Origin: Saccharothrix longispora
GTDB lineage: Bacteria > Actinomycetota > Actinomycetes > Mycobacteriales > Pseudonocardiaceae
Direction: 5' to 3'
Length of the DNA stretch: 64,000 bases
Assembly (NCBI RefSeq): GCF_030852425.1
Contig: NZ_NSDM01000005.1
Coordinates: 1-64,000, forward strand
Shown here: positions 25,300-33,675 of the stretch, one piece after another
Layout: every line of letters starts with the position of its first letter
Position numbering within the stretch: position 1 is the first letter of the stretch
Made by a program: the position numbers and the translations under genes
Notes under the pieces: model-generated
Database searches by the model: none
What the model saw: only the letters and a program-made list of their open reading frames with translations
Told to the model about the DNA's origin: nothing

Positions 25300-25842
25300 G
25301 TGCTGAGCTCGCCGGTCTGGCGAGGCACACCCGCGCTGGCGTTCCGCGCCGGCCTGCTCCTCGGTGGCGCGATCACCGCTGCCGCGCTCCTGGTCGTCGG
25401 CTCGCTGCTGCGCGTGCCGCTGCCCGGGTGGCTGCGGTGGGCGCTGGTGGCGCTCGCGCTGGCCGCCCTGCTGCTGCGGGAGGCCGGCGTGCTGCGGTTC
25501 ACCCTGCCGGAGAACCGGCGGCTGGTGCCGGAGGGCGTGTTCCGGCTGGGCCGCCTGCTCGGCCCGCTCCAGTTCGGCCTGGAGATGGGCACGGGCGTGC
25601 GGACCTACCTGCCCAGCGGCCTGCCGTACGCGGCGGCGCTGGCGGTGCTGCTCACCGCGCCGCCGTCGGGCGCGCTGTGGACGGGTGTCGGGTTCGGCCT
25701 GGGCCGCGCCCTCATGACGACGGCCGCGCTGCGCCACCCCGGCGACTGGCACGCCCTGTGGGGCCGCTACTCCGCCCGGCTGGCGGCGCTGCTCGGCTGC
25801 GCGTTCCTGGTGTCGCTGGCGGGCGCGGCCCTGACCGGCTGA
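25300..25842 (+). CDS. Polytopic membrane protein of the redox-like cassette
   Basis: A 180-residue membrane protein with about four helices, a basic loop RLGRLLGPLQFGLEMGTGVRTYLP and a C-terminal cytosolic-looking segment. The glycine-rich GLEMGTGVRTYLPSG is reminiscent of transmembrane electron carriers of the CcdA/MauF kind but lacks their cysteines, so the resemblance is weak. The GTG start lies 18 bases after the small TM ORF. It may be a membrane partner for the thioredoxin-like protein. Confidence 0.65.
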   Translation: MLSSPVWRGTPALAFRAGLLLGGAITAAALLVVGSLLRVPLPGWLRWALVALALAALLLREAGVLRFTLPENRRLVPEGVFRLGRLLGPLQFGLEMGTGVRTYLPSGLPYAAALAVLLTAPPSGALWTGVGFGLGRALMTTAALRHPGDWHALWGRYSARLAALLGCAFLVSLAGAALTG

Positions 25843-25864
25843 TCGTGTCGACTGGAGGAAGACC

Positions 25865-28800
25865 GTGCGTGCCCCCACCCTCGCCCTGGTCCCGCTGCTG
25901 GTGGCGGGCGCCCTCACCGCGCCCGTGCCGGCGCACGCCGTCCCGGGTGCCCGCGGCGAACCGGACGGGCCCACCGTCACGCTGGTGACCGGCGACCGGC
26001 TCACCCTCCTGCCGGGACCGCGCGGTCTCGCGGTGCGGGTGAGACCGGCGCCCGGCCGCGAGCACGTCGGGTTCCTGCGCGACGGCGACCGGGTCGTGCC
26101 CGCCGACGCCCTGCCGCTGCTGGACGCCGGCCGGCTGGACCCCCGCCTGTTCGAGGTGGCGGGGCTGCCGCGCGACCGGCCCACGCCGCTGATCGTGACC
26201 GACGCGGGCGGCGACGTGCCCGCGACCCGGGCGCGTGCCCTGCCGAGCGTGCGCGGCGCGGCGGTGGAGCCCGCCGACGGGTTCTGGGCCTGGTTCACCC
26301 GCTCGAACGCCTCGGTGTGGCTCGACGGGGTGTCGAAGCCGACGCTGGCCGCGAGCGTGCCGCGGATCGGCGCGCCCACCGCGTGGGACAGCGGTCTCAC
26401 CGGGGCGGGCGTGACCGTCGGCGTCCTGGACACCGGGGTCGACGCGAGCCACCCGGACCTGGCGGGCCGGGTGGTCGAGCAGGCCGACTTCACCGGCACC
26501 GGCACCGCCGACGAGGTCGGCCACGGCACGCACGTCGCCGGGATCGTCGCGGGCAGCGGCGCGGCGTCCGGCGGCCTGCACCGGGGCGTGGCACCGGACG
26601 CGCACCTGGTCAGCGGCAAGGTGTGCACCGCGTTCGGCTGCCCGGACTCGGCGGTCATCGCGGGCATGGAGTGGATCGCGCCCCGCGCGCCGGTGGTGAA
26701 CATGAGCCTCGGCGGCGCGTACAGCGACGGCACGGACCCGGTGTCCCGCGCGCTGGACGACCTCACCGCCCGGCACGGCACCCTGTTCGTGGTCGCCGCG
26801 GGCAACGACCGCGCGCTCGACCAGCCCGACCCGCTCGCCTCGGTCACCTCCCCCGCCGCGGCCGACGCCGCGCTCGCCGTGGGCAGCGTGGCGAAGGACG
26901 ACACCACCAGCCCGTTCTCACCGCGCCTGCCCCGCCTGCGCGACCACGCCGTGAAACCGGACATCGCCGCGCCCGGCGGCGACGTGGTGTCCGCGCGCGT
27001 CCCCGGCACGCCCGCCGGCGACACCGCGCCCGTGGACGGGCACTACGCGGCGCTGTCCGGCACGTCGATGGCCGCGCCGCACGTCGCCGGGGCCGCCGCG
27101 CTGCTGCGCCAGCGGCACGGCGGCTGGGCGGCGGACCGGCTCAAGCCGCACCTGGTCAGCACGGCGCACCCGACGGCCGACGTGTTCGAGCAGGGCGCGG
27201 GCCGGGTGGACGTCGCCCGCGCGGTCAGCCAGGACGTGAGCGCCTCGGGCGGTGTCGGCTTCGGGTTCCTGCCCTGGCCGCACGCCGACCGCCCGGACCG
27301 GACGGTGACCTACCGCAACGACGGCCCGGCGCCCGTGACGCTCTCGCTCAGCACCGACTCGCCGCTGTTCACGCCATCCGCGCCGCACGTGGTCGTGCCC
27401 GCGCGCGGCACCGCCTCGGTGGTCGTGCACGCGGACCCGGCGGGCGCGTCGGGGCGGCAGGGCGCGCGGTTGACCGGCACCGCGGCCGGCGTGGTGGTGC
27501 GCACGGCGCTCACGGCGGTGCTGGAGCCGGAGAGCCACGACGTGCGCGTGACGTTGCGCGGGCGCACGGGCACGACGGCGTCGTCCGTGGTGAAGGCGGT
27601 GGACACGGCGACCGGCGCGGCGTTCGGCGTGCGGCTGGTGGGCGGCACGGGCGTCGTCCGGCTGCCCAGGGGGCGCTACGACGTCAACGCCGTCGAGCTG
27701 TCCGACCGCGACGACGTGACCGTGCTGTCGTCGCCCGGCGTGACCGTGGACCGGGCGACGTCGGTGGTGCTCGACGCGACCGGCGGCACCCCGCTCACCA
27801 CGACCGTGGACCGGGCCGGGGTCGAGTTCCGGACGGGCGAGCTGCTGCTGGTCTCCGGGACGGCCGAGCGCACCTCCGCGCTCGGCTGGTTCGCGCGGCC
27901 GGGCCAGCGCGTGCACCTGGTCGCCACCCCCGGCACGGTCACCGACCACGTGTTCTCGTTCTCCTACCGGGTGCTGCTGACCACCCCGGACACCGCCTAC
28001 CACCTGGCGTTCCTGTCGCGCGGGGCCATCCCGGCGGGCCGGTTCACCGCGCGCGACCGCGACCTGGCCCGGGTGGACGCCCGCTACTACGCGCAGGGCG
28101 CGCCCACCGGGGGACAGCGGTCGGACTACGCGATGATCGACGCCCCCGGCGCGAACAGCGGCATCTTCGAGGCGTCGCCGCACGCGATCCCGAGCCGCCG
28201 CACGGAGTTCTACACCGCGTCGGACGAGGTGACGTGGCAGCACCTGACCGCGGTGTACCCGCCGGGCGCGGAGGACGTGGAGAACACCGTCTCCTACCGG
28301 TCCTACCGGCCCGGCCGGTACACCGCGCACTGGAACCGCGCCCCGCTCGGGCCGGCGTTCGGCGACGCGCGGCTCGGGTTCGGCGTGCAGCGGGTCGACG
28401 GGCGGCTGTCGGTCGCCGTCACCCTGCTGTCCGGCGGCGACCCCGACCAGTTCACGCTGATCTCCTACAACGCGACGGGCACCACCGAGCTGTTCCGCGA
28501 CGGGGTGTCCCTGGGCGTGAGCGACCTGCCGGGCACCGGCGTGTTCGACGTCCCGGAGGGGCCGGGCGCGTACACGCTGCGGTCCACCGCCGAGCGGGCC
28601 GTGCCCTGGTCGGTGATCGGCACCCGGGCGGACGTCACCTGGACGTTCCGCGAGTCGGGCGGGCCGGTGCCGATGATGGTGGTGCGCGCGGCGGGCGACG
28701 TGGACGGGCAGGGTCGCGCGCCCGCCGGGCGGGTGTTCCCGCTGCGGTTGGTCACCCAGTACCAACCGGGTGCGCCGGCCGGCCGGGTGGTGTCGCTGAC

Positions 28801-28990
28801 GGTCGAGTCGTCGTCCGACGACGGGGTCACCTGGCGGACCGCGCCGACCGCGTTCGACGCGAGGGGCACGGGCCTGGCGCTGGTGTCCCACCCGGCCGCG
28901 CCGGGCTTCACGTCCCTGCGGATCACCGCCCGTGACGCCGCCGGCAACTCGGTGACGCAGACGGTGGTGCGGGCCTACCGGACGGGGTAG
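25865..28990 (+). CDS. Secreted S8 subtilisin-family serine protease with long C-terminal extension
   Basis: A 1,041-residue secreted protease with a Sec signal (cut near AHA, residue 25), a prosegment, and an S8 domain of residues about 165-460. The catalytic triad is Asp in VGVLDTGVDASH, His in GHGTHVAGI and Ser in LSGTSMAAPHVAG, with the oxyanion Asn in VAAGND. About 550 residues of beta-rich domains follow, probably for substrate or wall binding. GGAGGAA (25854-25860) precedes the GTG start. It is followed by the ArsR operator and probably ends its own transcript there. Confidence 0.92.
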   Translation: MRAPTLALVPLLVAGALTAPVPAHAVPGARGEPDGPTVTLVTGDRLTLLPGPRGLAVRVRPAPGREHVGFLRDGDRVVPADALPLLDAGRLDPRLFEVAGLPRDRPTPLIVTDAGGDVPATRARALPSVRGAAVEPADGFWAWFTRSNASVWLDGVSKPTLAASVPRIGAPTAWDSGLTGAGVTVGVLDTGVDASHPDLAGRVVEQADFTGTGTADEVGHGTHVAGIVAGSGAASGGLHRGVAPDAHLVSGKVCTAFGCPDSAVIAGMEWIAPRAPVVNMSLGGAYSDGTDPVSRALDDLTARHGTLFVVAAGNDRALDQPDPLASVTSPAAADAALAVGSVAKDDTTSPFSPRLPRLRDHAVKPDIAAPGGDVVSARVPGTPAGDTAPVDGHYAALSGTSMAAPHVAGAAALLRQRHGGWAADRLKPHLVSTAHPTADVFEQGAGRVDVARAVSQDVSASGGVGFGFLPWPHADRPDRTVTYRNDGPAPVTLSLSTDSPLFTPSAPHVVVPARGTASVVVHADPAGASGRQGARLTGTAAGVVVRTALTAVLEPESHDVRVTLRGRTGTTASSVVKAVDTATGAAFGVRLVGGTGVVRLPRGRYDVNAVELSDRDDVTVLSSPGVTVDRATSVVLDATGGTPLTTTVDRAGVEFRTGELLLVSGTAERTSALGWFARPGQRVHLVATPGTVTDHVFSFSYRVLLTTPDTAYHLAFLSRGAIPAGRFTARDRDLARVDARYYAQGAPTGGQRSDYAMIDAPGANSGIFEASPHAIPSRRTEFYTASDEVTWQHLTAVYPPGAEDVENTVSYRSYRPGRYTAHWNRAPLGPAFGDARLGFGVQRVDGRLSVAVTLLSGGDPDQFTLISYNATGTTELFRDGVSLGVSDLPGTGVFDVPEGPGAYTLRSTAERAVPWSVIGTRADVTWTFRESGGPVPMMVVRAAGDVDGQGRAPAGRVFPLRLVTQYQPGAPAGRVVSLTVESSSDDGVTWRTAPTAFDARGTGLALVSHPAAPGFTSLRITARDAAGNSVTQTVVRAYRTG

Positions 28991-29010
28991 GCGCGGGACG
29001 GGACGTTGAC

Positions 29011-29051
29011 GCAACCGGATGGTTGCCATATGGTGGCAACCATCCGGTTGC
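29011..29051. promoter_or_regulatory. Tandem perfect ArsR-type operator
   Basis: Two copies of GCAACC-N4-GGTTGC lie at 29011-29026 and 29036-29051, 25 bases apart centre to centre. Together they form one perfect 41-base inverted repeat (18-base arms, 5-base centre TATGG). The site ends 18 bases before the start of the AHSA1 gene, whose operon includes an ArsR regulator. It could bind two dimers. As RNA it would also make a strong hairpin at the end of the protease transcript, so it may serve both roles. Confidence 0.75.
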
Positions 29052-29069
29052 ACCCTGTTGGAGGTCGTC

Positions 29070-29501
29070 ATGGCGTTCCCCGATCGCATCGAGCGGTCCA
29101 TCGAAGTCGCCCACCCACCCGCGAAGGTCTGGGACGCGCTCACCACTGCCGAGGGCCTGGGCAGCTGGTTCGGCGACGACGCGGCGGTCGACCTGCGCCC
29201 CGGCGGCGCGGTCCGGTTGGGCTGGACGAACGGGGACAGCGTCGAGCTGCGCGTGGAGCACGTGGAGGAGCCGTCGGTGTTCGCGTTCACCTGGCGCGTC
29301 CACGGGCTCCCCGAGGACGACCCGCGCCGCACCTACGTCGAGTTCACGCTCGAACCGGTCGACGACGGCACGCGGGTGACCGTCGTCGAAACCGGTTTCG
29401 GCCAACTGCCGGAAGATGCCCATCGCACGGCGCACGACGGCAACACGCAGGGGTGGGAGGAGAAGCTCGGCGAACTGGTCGACCACCTCGATGCCGCCTG
29501 A
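29070..29501 (+). CDS. SRPBCC/AHSA1-family protein
   Basis: A 143-residue single-domain protein of the START/SRPBCC superfamily (AHSA1-like), with strands such as RIERSIEVAHPPAKVWDALT, GSWFGDDA and RTYVEFTLEPVDDGTRVTVVETGF. It has a hydrophobic ligand pocket. It is the usual partner of SdpR-like ArsR regulators and is often the sensor or detoxification component of the pair. Its stop overlaps the arsR start by 11 bases. Expression probably depends on the tandem operator directly upstream. Confidence 0.9.
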   Translation: MAFPDRIERSIEVAHPPAKVWDALTTAEGLGSWFGDDAAVDLRPGGAVRLGWTNGDSVELRVEHVEEPSVFAFTWRVHGLPEDDPRRTYVEFTLEPVDDGTRVTVVETGFGQLPEDAHRTAHDGNTQGWEEKLGELVDHLDAA

Positions 29502-29859
29502 CAGCCCCGGCCGCGCCCCCGCCGACCGCGCCCTGGCCGACCGCGAGGCCGTCGCCGAGCAGGTGTTCGTCGCGCTCGCCGACCCCACCCGGCGCGCCCT
29601 GCTCGCACGGCTGGCCTCGACCGGCCCCGCGACGGCCACCGAACTGGCCGACCGGCTGCCGATCACCCGGCAGGCGATCGCCAAGCACCTCGCCCTGCTC
29701 GCCGAGGCCGGTCTGGTGACGGCCGAACCCGGCGAACGACGGCGGGTGCGCTACCGGCTCCGCTCCGCCCCGATGCGGGTGGCGCAGCAGTTCCTGGCCG
29801 CGCTGGCCCGCGACTGGGACGGTCCGCTCGGCGCGTTGAAGGACCACCTCGACCGGTGA
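29491..29859 (+). CDS. ArsR-family regulator of the AHSA1 operon
   Basis: A 122-residue winged-helix regulator (FVALADPTRRALLARLAS, then PITRQAIAKHLALLAEAGLVTAEPGERRRVRYRL). It lacks metal-binding cysteines, so it belongs to the non-metal SdpR-like group that pairs with AHSA1 proteins. It is translated from an ATG that overlaps the preceding gene. The tandem palindrome at 29011-29051 is the likely target. Confidence 0.93.
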   Translation: MPPDSPGRAPADRALADREAVAEQVFVALADPTRRALLARLASTGPATATELADRLPITRQAIAKHLALLAEAGLVTAEPGERRRVRYRLRSAPMRVAQQFLAALARDWDGPLGALKDHLDR

Positions 29860-29905
29860 GCCCGCCCGGGCCCGCCTCGTTCCGCGCACTCGAAGGGAAG
29901 ACACC

Positions 29906-30601
29906 GTGAAGACACCTCCGGTCGTGTCACCGCAGGAGTGGGAGGCCGCCCGCCTCGACCTGCTCGTGCGGGAGAAGGAGCTGACCCGCGCCCGCGACGC
30001 GCTCGCCGCGCGGAGGCGGCGGATGCCGTGGCTGGCCGTGCGCGACGACTACCGGTTCGAGGGTCCGCGGGGCGCGGTGAGCCTGCTCGACCTGTTCGAG
30101 GGACGCCGTCAGCTCATCGTCTACCGGGCGTTCTTCGAACCCGGCGTGTCCGGCTGGCCCGACCACGCCTGCAAGGGGTGCTCCCTGGTCGCGGACCAGG
30201 TCGCCCACCCCGCCCACCTGCACGCCCGCGACACCAGCCTCGCCTTCGCCTCGCGCGCGCCGCAGGCGGACATAGGCCGGCTCAAGGCGCGGATGGGCTG
30301 GCGGATGCCCTGGTACACCATCACCGACGGGTTCGACGCCGACTTCGGCGTGGACGAGTGGCACGGCACGAACGCGTTCATCCGCGACGGCGACCGGGTG
30401 TTCCGCACCTACTTCGTCGACAACCGCGGCGACGAGGCGATGGGCGGCACCTGGAGCTACCTCGACATCACCGCGCTCGGGCGGCAGGAGGAGTGGGAGG
30501 ACTCCCCCGAGGGCTACCCGCAGACCCCGCCGTACGCCTGGTGGAACTGGCACGACGAGTACGACGGGACCGCGTCCGAGGGGTGCCGCTGTTCCGGGTG
30601 A
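29906..30601 (+). CDS. DUF899 thioredoxin-like protein
   Basis: A 231-residue DUF899 protein, with the typical opening EWEAARLDLLVREKELTRARDALAARRR (broken between helix and loop) and MPWLAV, the segment QLIVYRAFF, and CKGCSLVADQV (CxxC). The fold is thioredoxin-like. Members occur beside ArsR/AHSA1 pairs and may be redox-active or bind heme-like or metal ligands; the function has not been settled. It lies 46 bases after arsR and is probably in the same operon. Confidence 0.9.
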   Translation: MKTPPVVSPQEWEAARLDLLVREKELTRARDALAARRRRMPWLAVRDDYRFEGPRGAVSLLDLFEGRRQLIVYRAFFEPGVSGWPDHACKGCSLVADQVAHPAHLHARDTSLAFASRAPQADIGRLKARMGWRMPWYTITDGFDADFGVDEWHGTNAFIRDGDRVFRTYFVDNRGDEAMGGTWSYLDITALGRQEEWEDSPEGYPQTPPYAWWNWHDEYDGTASEGCRCSG

Positions 30602-30608
30602 GCCCCGT

Positions 30609-31022
30609 TCAGTCGGTCGCCGGGGCCAGCAGCTGGGCCAGCACGCGCTTGACCGCGACCGTGAACCGGCCCATCACGGTGCCCGGCGCGCCGAGCAGTA
30701 CCAGCAGCAGCGTGCCGCTCAACGGCTGCACGCCCACGCACCCCCGGTCGCCTTCGAGCACGACGCCCTGGAGCCGCCCGAGGTTGGACGCCTGGACGAA
30801 CCGGTAGCCGATGCCCGCGGACGCGGCGGCCATCGCGGCGGCCTGGGCGGCGGTGTCGTCGGGGTGGGACGTGCCGGGGCCCAGGTCGGCGGCGAGGACG
30901 ATGCCGTCGCGGCTGGTGACCACCAGGCCGTCCACGCCGTCGACGTCCGCGCGCACCTTGCCGAGCAGCTCCCCCAGGGCCGCGGGGTCCTGGAGCCGGA
31001 TCTGCACCCGGTCCGCGGTCAT
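30609..31022 (-). CDS. Roadblock/LC7-like protein 1
   Basis: A 137-residue protein with the roadblock/LC7 strand-helix pattern (DGLVVTSRDGIVLAADL, helix AAAMAAASAGIGYRFVQ, strand GVVLEGDRGCVGVQPL, LLLVLLG). It overlaps the preceding gene (ATGA). Roadblock proteins form dimers that regulate small GTPases, as in conservons or MglB. No GTPase gene is next to it here. Confidence 0.82.
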   Translation of the reverse strand: MTADRVQIRLQDPAALGELLGKVRADVDGVDGLVVTSRDGIVLAADLGPGTSHPDDTAAQAAAMAAASAGIGYRFVQASNLGRLQGVVLEGDRGCVGVQPLSGTLLLVLLGAPGTVMGRFTVAVKRVLAQLLAPATD

Positions 31023-31387
31023 ACGATCAGCGCCTGCTCGACGCGCCGCAGGTGCAGCCTGGCCAGTGCCAGGTTCGCGCGCGACCGGTCGAGGACCAGG
31101 TAGAGGAACATCCGCGCGCCCTTGTCCTCCGCCAGCGGCCGGATGATGTGGTACTGCTTCGACAGGGTGATCAGGATGTCCTCGATCGCGTCGTCGAGCT
31201 GGAGCGCCGCGATGGTGCGCAGCTTGGCCCGCACGACCTCGGTGTTGCCCGCGCCCGCCGTTTCGAGGTCCAGCAGCGCGTTGCCGCCCTGCGCGCCCAG
31301 CGTCATGCCGCTGTCGTAGTCGACCAGTGACACGCCGACCGCGCCTTCCACGGCCATCGCCTCGCGCAACATCTCGTCGATGTTCAC
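31019..31387 (-). CDS. Roadblock-related protein 2
   Basis: A 122-residue protein with a similar layout: VNIDEMLREAMAVEGAVGVSLVDYDSGMTLG at the start (quoted as separate strand and helix), then a helical middle and ARMFLYLVLDRSRANLALARLHL. I selected the GTG at 31387 because GGAGGT (31395-31400) lies seven bases upstream; a GTG 39 bases earlier opens the same frame. It is co-translated with roadblock protein 1 and they may form a heterodimer. Confidence 0.78.
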   Translation of the reverse strand: MNIDEMLREAMAVEGAVGVSLVDYDSGMTLGAQGGNALLDLETAGAGNTEVVRAKLRTIAALQLDDAIEDILITLSKQYHIIRPLAEDKGARMFLYLVLDRSRANLALARLHLRRVEQALIV

Positions 31388-31536
31388 CCGCAGGACCTCC
31401 ACCTCGAACGATCGATCGACACGCACCGTACCCAGAGATCCCCCACTCGGTCGGACGGGCTGTCGCCCATCCGGCCAAATAGGACGAGAATGTTACGTAG
31501 CGAATTGACAGGTTAGGCCATTCGAGTCAGTGACCG

Positions 31537-32016
31537 TTAGTCCACCTCACCTTCCCGGGGGAGCGATTCCCCACCCAGCCGCGCCTTGCGTTCGAGCAGC
31601 GCGGCGCGGGCCCGCCGCGCCGCCACCAGGTTCACCGCGGCCACCGCGCCGAGCACCAGCACCAGCACGACCGGAACGGGGCGCACCTCGTGCCGTGCGA
31701 GGGCGATGGCGGACGCGCCGAGCGTGAACACCGCCCACGCGACCACCCCCGCCCAGGCCGTCACCACGCGGTCGCGGGCGAACAGCGGCGTCCGCCGCGT
31801 CAGCACCCAGGCCGCGACCCCGGCCCAGCCCGCCCCGATCGCCGCCAGCACCGCGAACGCCGCCGCCGTGCGCGGCGGCAGCCCGGGCTCGGTCGCCCAC
31901 AGGAGCACCACCAGGCCGGCGCCCACGAGCCCGGCGAGTCCCACCGCCGCGTACCCCAGCCGCCTGCGCAGCGACAGCGGCGCGTCCAGCCGGCGCAGCA
32001 CCTCCTCCGGCGTCAT
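31537..32016 (-). CDS. Four-TM membrane protein, putative anti-sigma partner
   Basis: A 159-residue protein with a short polar head (TPEEVLRRLDAPLSLRRR) and four membrane helices, ending in a basic tail. The ATG overlaps the stop of the ECF sigma-factor gene (ATGA). Membrane proteins in this position usually restrain the sigma factor. It does not carry a recognisable ZAS or anti-sigma helix domain, so the assignment rests on position. Confidence 0.7.
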   Translation of the reverse strand: MTPEEVLRRLDAPLSLRRRLGYAAVGLAGLVGAGLVVLLWATEPGLPPRTAAAFAVLAAIGAGWAGVAAWVLTRRTPLFARDRVVTAWAGVVAWAVFTLGASAIALARHEVRPVPVVLVLVLGAVAAVNLVAARRARAALLERKARLGGESLPREGEVD

Positions 32017-32540
32017 GCCCCGTACCCCTTCCGCGCCAGTTCCGCCCGCATCAGCCCGCGCGCCCGGCCGAGCCTCGACTTGACCGTGCCGACGGGGACG
32101 CCGCACACCTGCGCGCACGCCTCCACCGACAGGTCCTCCAGGTAGAACAGCATCAGCACCTCCCGTTCCCGCACCGGCAGCGCGCCCAGCGCCTCCGCCA
32201 CCACCTCCCGGTCGAGCACGTCGTCCGCCTCGTCGCGCCCCTCCGGTCCGCGCCCCTCCGGTCCGGGCACCCGCTCGGGCCGCGCGTACTCGTCCCGCAG
32301 CCGGTTCACGATCGCGCGGCGCGCGATCGTGAACAGCCACGGCGCGAACCGCTCGGGCCGCCGCAGCCGGGGCAGCCCCCGGAACACCGCGAGCCAGACC
32401 TCCTGCACCACGTCGTCGTCCGGTCCGTCGAGCATCCGCCCGACGTACCGCTCCACCACGCCGTGCCAGGTCCGCACCAGCTCGGCGAACGCGCCGCGCT
32501 CACCCAGTTGGCACCGGACGACCAGCAACTCGTCGCTCAT
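32013..32540 (-). CDS. ECF-type sigma factor
   Basis: A 175-residue ECF sigma factor with region 2 (FAELVRTWHGVVERYVGRML, then VQEVWLAVFRGLPRLR and APWLFTIARRAIVNRLRDE) and region 4 (ALPVREREVLMLFYLEDLS, VPVGTVKSRLGRARGLMRAEL). GGGAGGT before the ATG supports the start. It is followed by an overlapping membrane-protein gene, its probable regulator. The promoter it recognises cannot be read with confidence upstream. Confidence 0.93.
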   Translation of the reverse strand: MSDELLVVRCQLGERGAFAELVRTWHGVVERYVGRMLDGPDDDVVQEVWLAVFRGLPRLRRPERFAPWLFTIARRAIVNRLRDEYARPERVPGPEGRGPEGRDEADDVLDREVVAEALGALPVREREVLMLFYLEDLSVEACAQVCGVPVGTVKSRLGRARGLMRAELARKGYGA

Positions 32541-32743
32541 CCGCACCTCCCTTCGCCCCTTCAGTCGAGGACGGCGCGGTTCCGGTTCACGGCCCCGGAC
32601 GACGGTCGCGCTGTGACCACGACCACCCGGTTCGCGGTAAGCGTGTTCACCTGTCCTGGTGTAGAGGGGCCGTACGAGGGGAAACCGGGCTGTGCCACGA
32701 CGTACTCCCCCGAGGCGTTCGACCACCACCACGAGGATGCGGA

Positions 32744-33205
32744 ATGCCGGATCACAGCTCACTCCGGGCGCCTGTCGCCACTCCGACCGCGGGCGGCGAC
32801 GACGTGGTGGCGCTGGACGCCGCCCCCACGTCCGACAACCTGGCCGCGATGCGCGGCGAGATCGCCCGCGTCCTCGCGGGCTCGGACGAGGAGTTCGTGC
32901 AGGACGTGCAACTCGTCGCCACCGAACTGGCCGCCAACGCGTGCGACCACGCCGCCGCGCCGCGCCACCTCCTGCTGCGCCGCGAGCGGGCGGGCGACGG
33001 GTCGCTCCTGGTGGTGGAGGTGCGCGACGGCACACCGGACCGGTTGCCGCTGGTCGGCCGGTCCACGCTGGGCGAGCACCGCGGCAACGGGATGCGCATG
33101 GTGCTGACGCTCTGCCAGGACTGGGGCGTGCGCCGGATGGCGGAGGCGAAGGTGGTGTGGGCGCGACTGCCCTTTCCCGGCCTGACCCCCGCACTGGTGG
33201 GCTGA
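32744..33205 (+). CDS. RsbW-like anti-sigma/regulatory ATPase
   Basis: A 153-residue GHKL-type ATP-binding protein: N-box ELAANACDHA, G1-like VEVRDGTPD and G2 GEHRGNGMRMV. It has no membrane or receiver domain, so it resembles anti-sigma kinases (RsbW/SpoIIAB) of actinomycetes. GAGGA lies six bases before the ATG. A STAS antagonist gene follows 40 bases downstream; the two likely form a partner-switching pair. Confidence 0.88.
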   Translation: MPDHSSLRAPVATPTAGGDDVVALDAAPTSDNLAAMRGEIARVLAGSDEEFVQDVQLVATELAANACDHAAAPRHLLLRRERAGDGSLLVVEVRDGTPDRLPLVGRSTLGEHRGNGMRMVLTLCQDWGVRRMAEAKVVWARLPFPGLTPALVG

Positions 33206-33245
33206 TCCGGGTTTACCGTCACTCGATCGTGGGCATGGATTCCCT

Positions 33246-33632
33246 GTGACTTCCTCGCAGCTGCCCTCGACGGCGACCACCAGCACGACCCCCGGTGACG
33301 CGGCGGTGGTCCGCGTCACCGGTGAGATCGACATGTTCACCAGTGACGACCTCTTCCACCGCTGCGCGACCGCCCTCGACGGCGGCGCGGCGTGCCTCGT
33401 CGTGGACTTGGCGGAGGTGACGTTCTTCGCCTCCTCCGGCATCGCCGCGCTCGGCCGGCTCCGCGAGCACAACGCGACACCGCGCAGGCCCGTCCACGTG
33501 GTGGCCTCCAGAGCCGTGCGGCGCTCCCTGGAGTTGACCGCGATGGACCGCCTCCTGCCGCTGCACGACACCGTCGACGAGGCCCTCGCCGCGGCCCGCT
33601 TCGAAGCCCACCTGGACGGCGCGACCGGCTGA
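33246..33632 (+). CDS. STAS-domain anti-sigma-factor antagonist
   Basis: A 128-residue STAS protein (RsbV/SpoIIAA type). Strand VVRVTGEIDMFTSDDL and the phosphorylation-site loop VTFFASSGIAALG are clear, so the serine in ASSG is the likely target of the RsbW-like kinase next to it. Start is GTG without a visible ribosome binding site. Confidence 0.9.
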   Translation: MTSSQLPSTATTSTTPGDAAVVRVTGEIDMFTSDDLFHRCATALDGGAACLVVDLAEVTFFASSGIAALGRLREHNATPRRPVHVVASRAVRRSLELTAMDRLLPLHDTVDEALAAARFEAHLDGATG

Positions 33633-33675
33633 CCCCGGTCCGCCGCGGACGTGGCCCGGGCGTCACGAGGCCGGA

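Noticed and set aside
23462-25842. A full methylamine dehydrogenase (mau) operon
   Set aside because: No heavy chain, MauG or amicyanin gene is present and the exported protein lacks clear light-chain similarity; only the layout of a thioredoxin-like and a Tat-exported Cys protein is shared.
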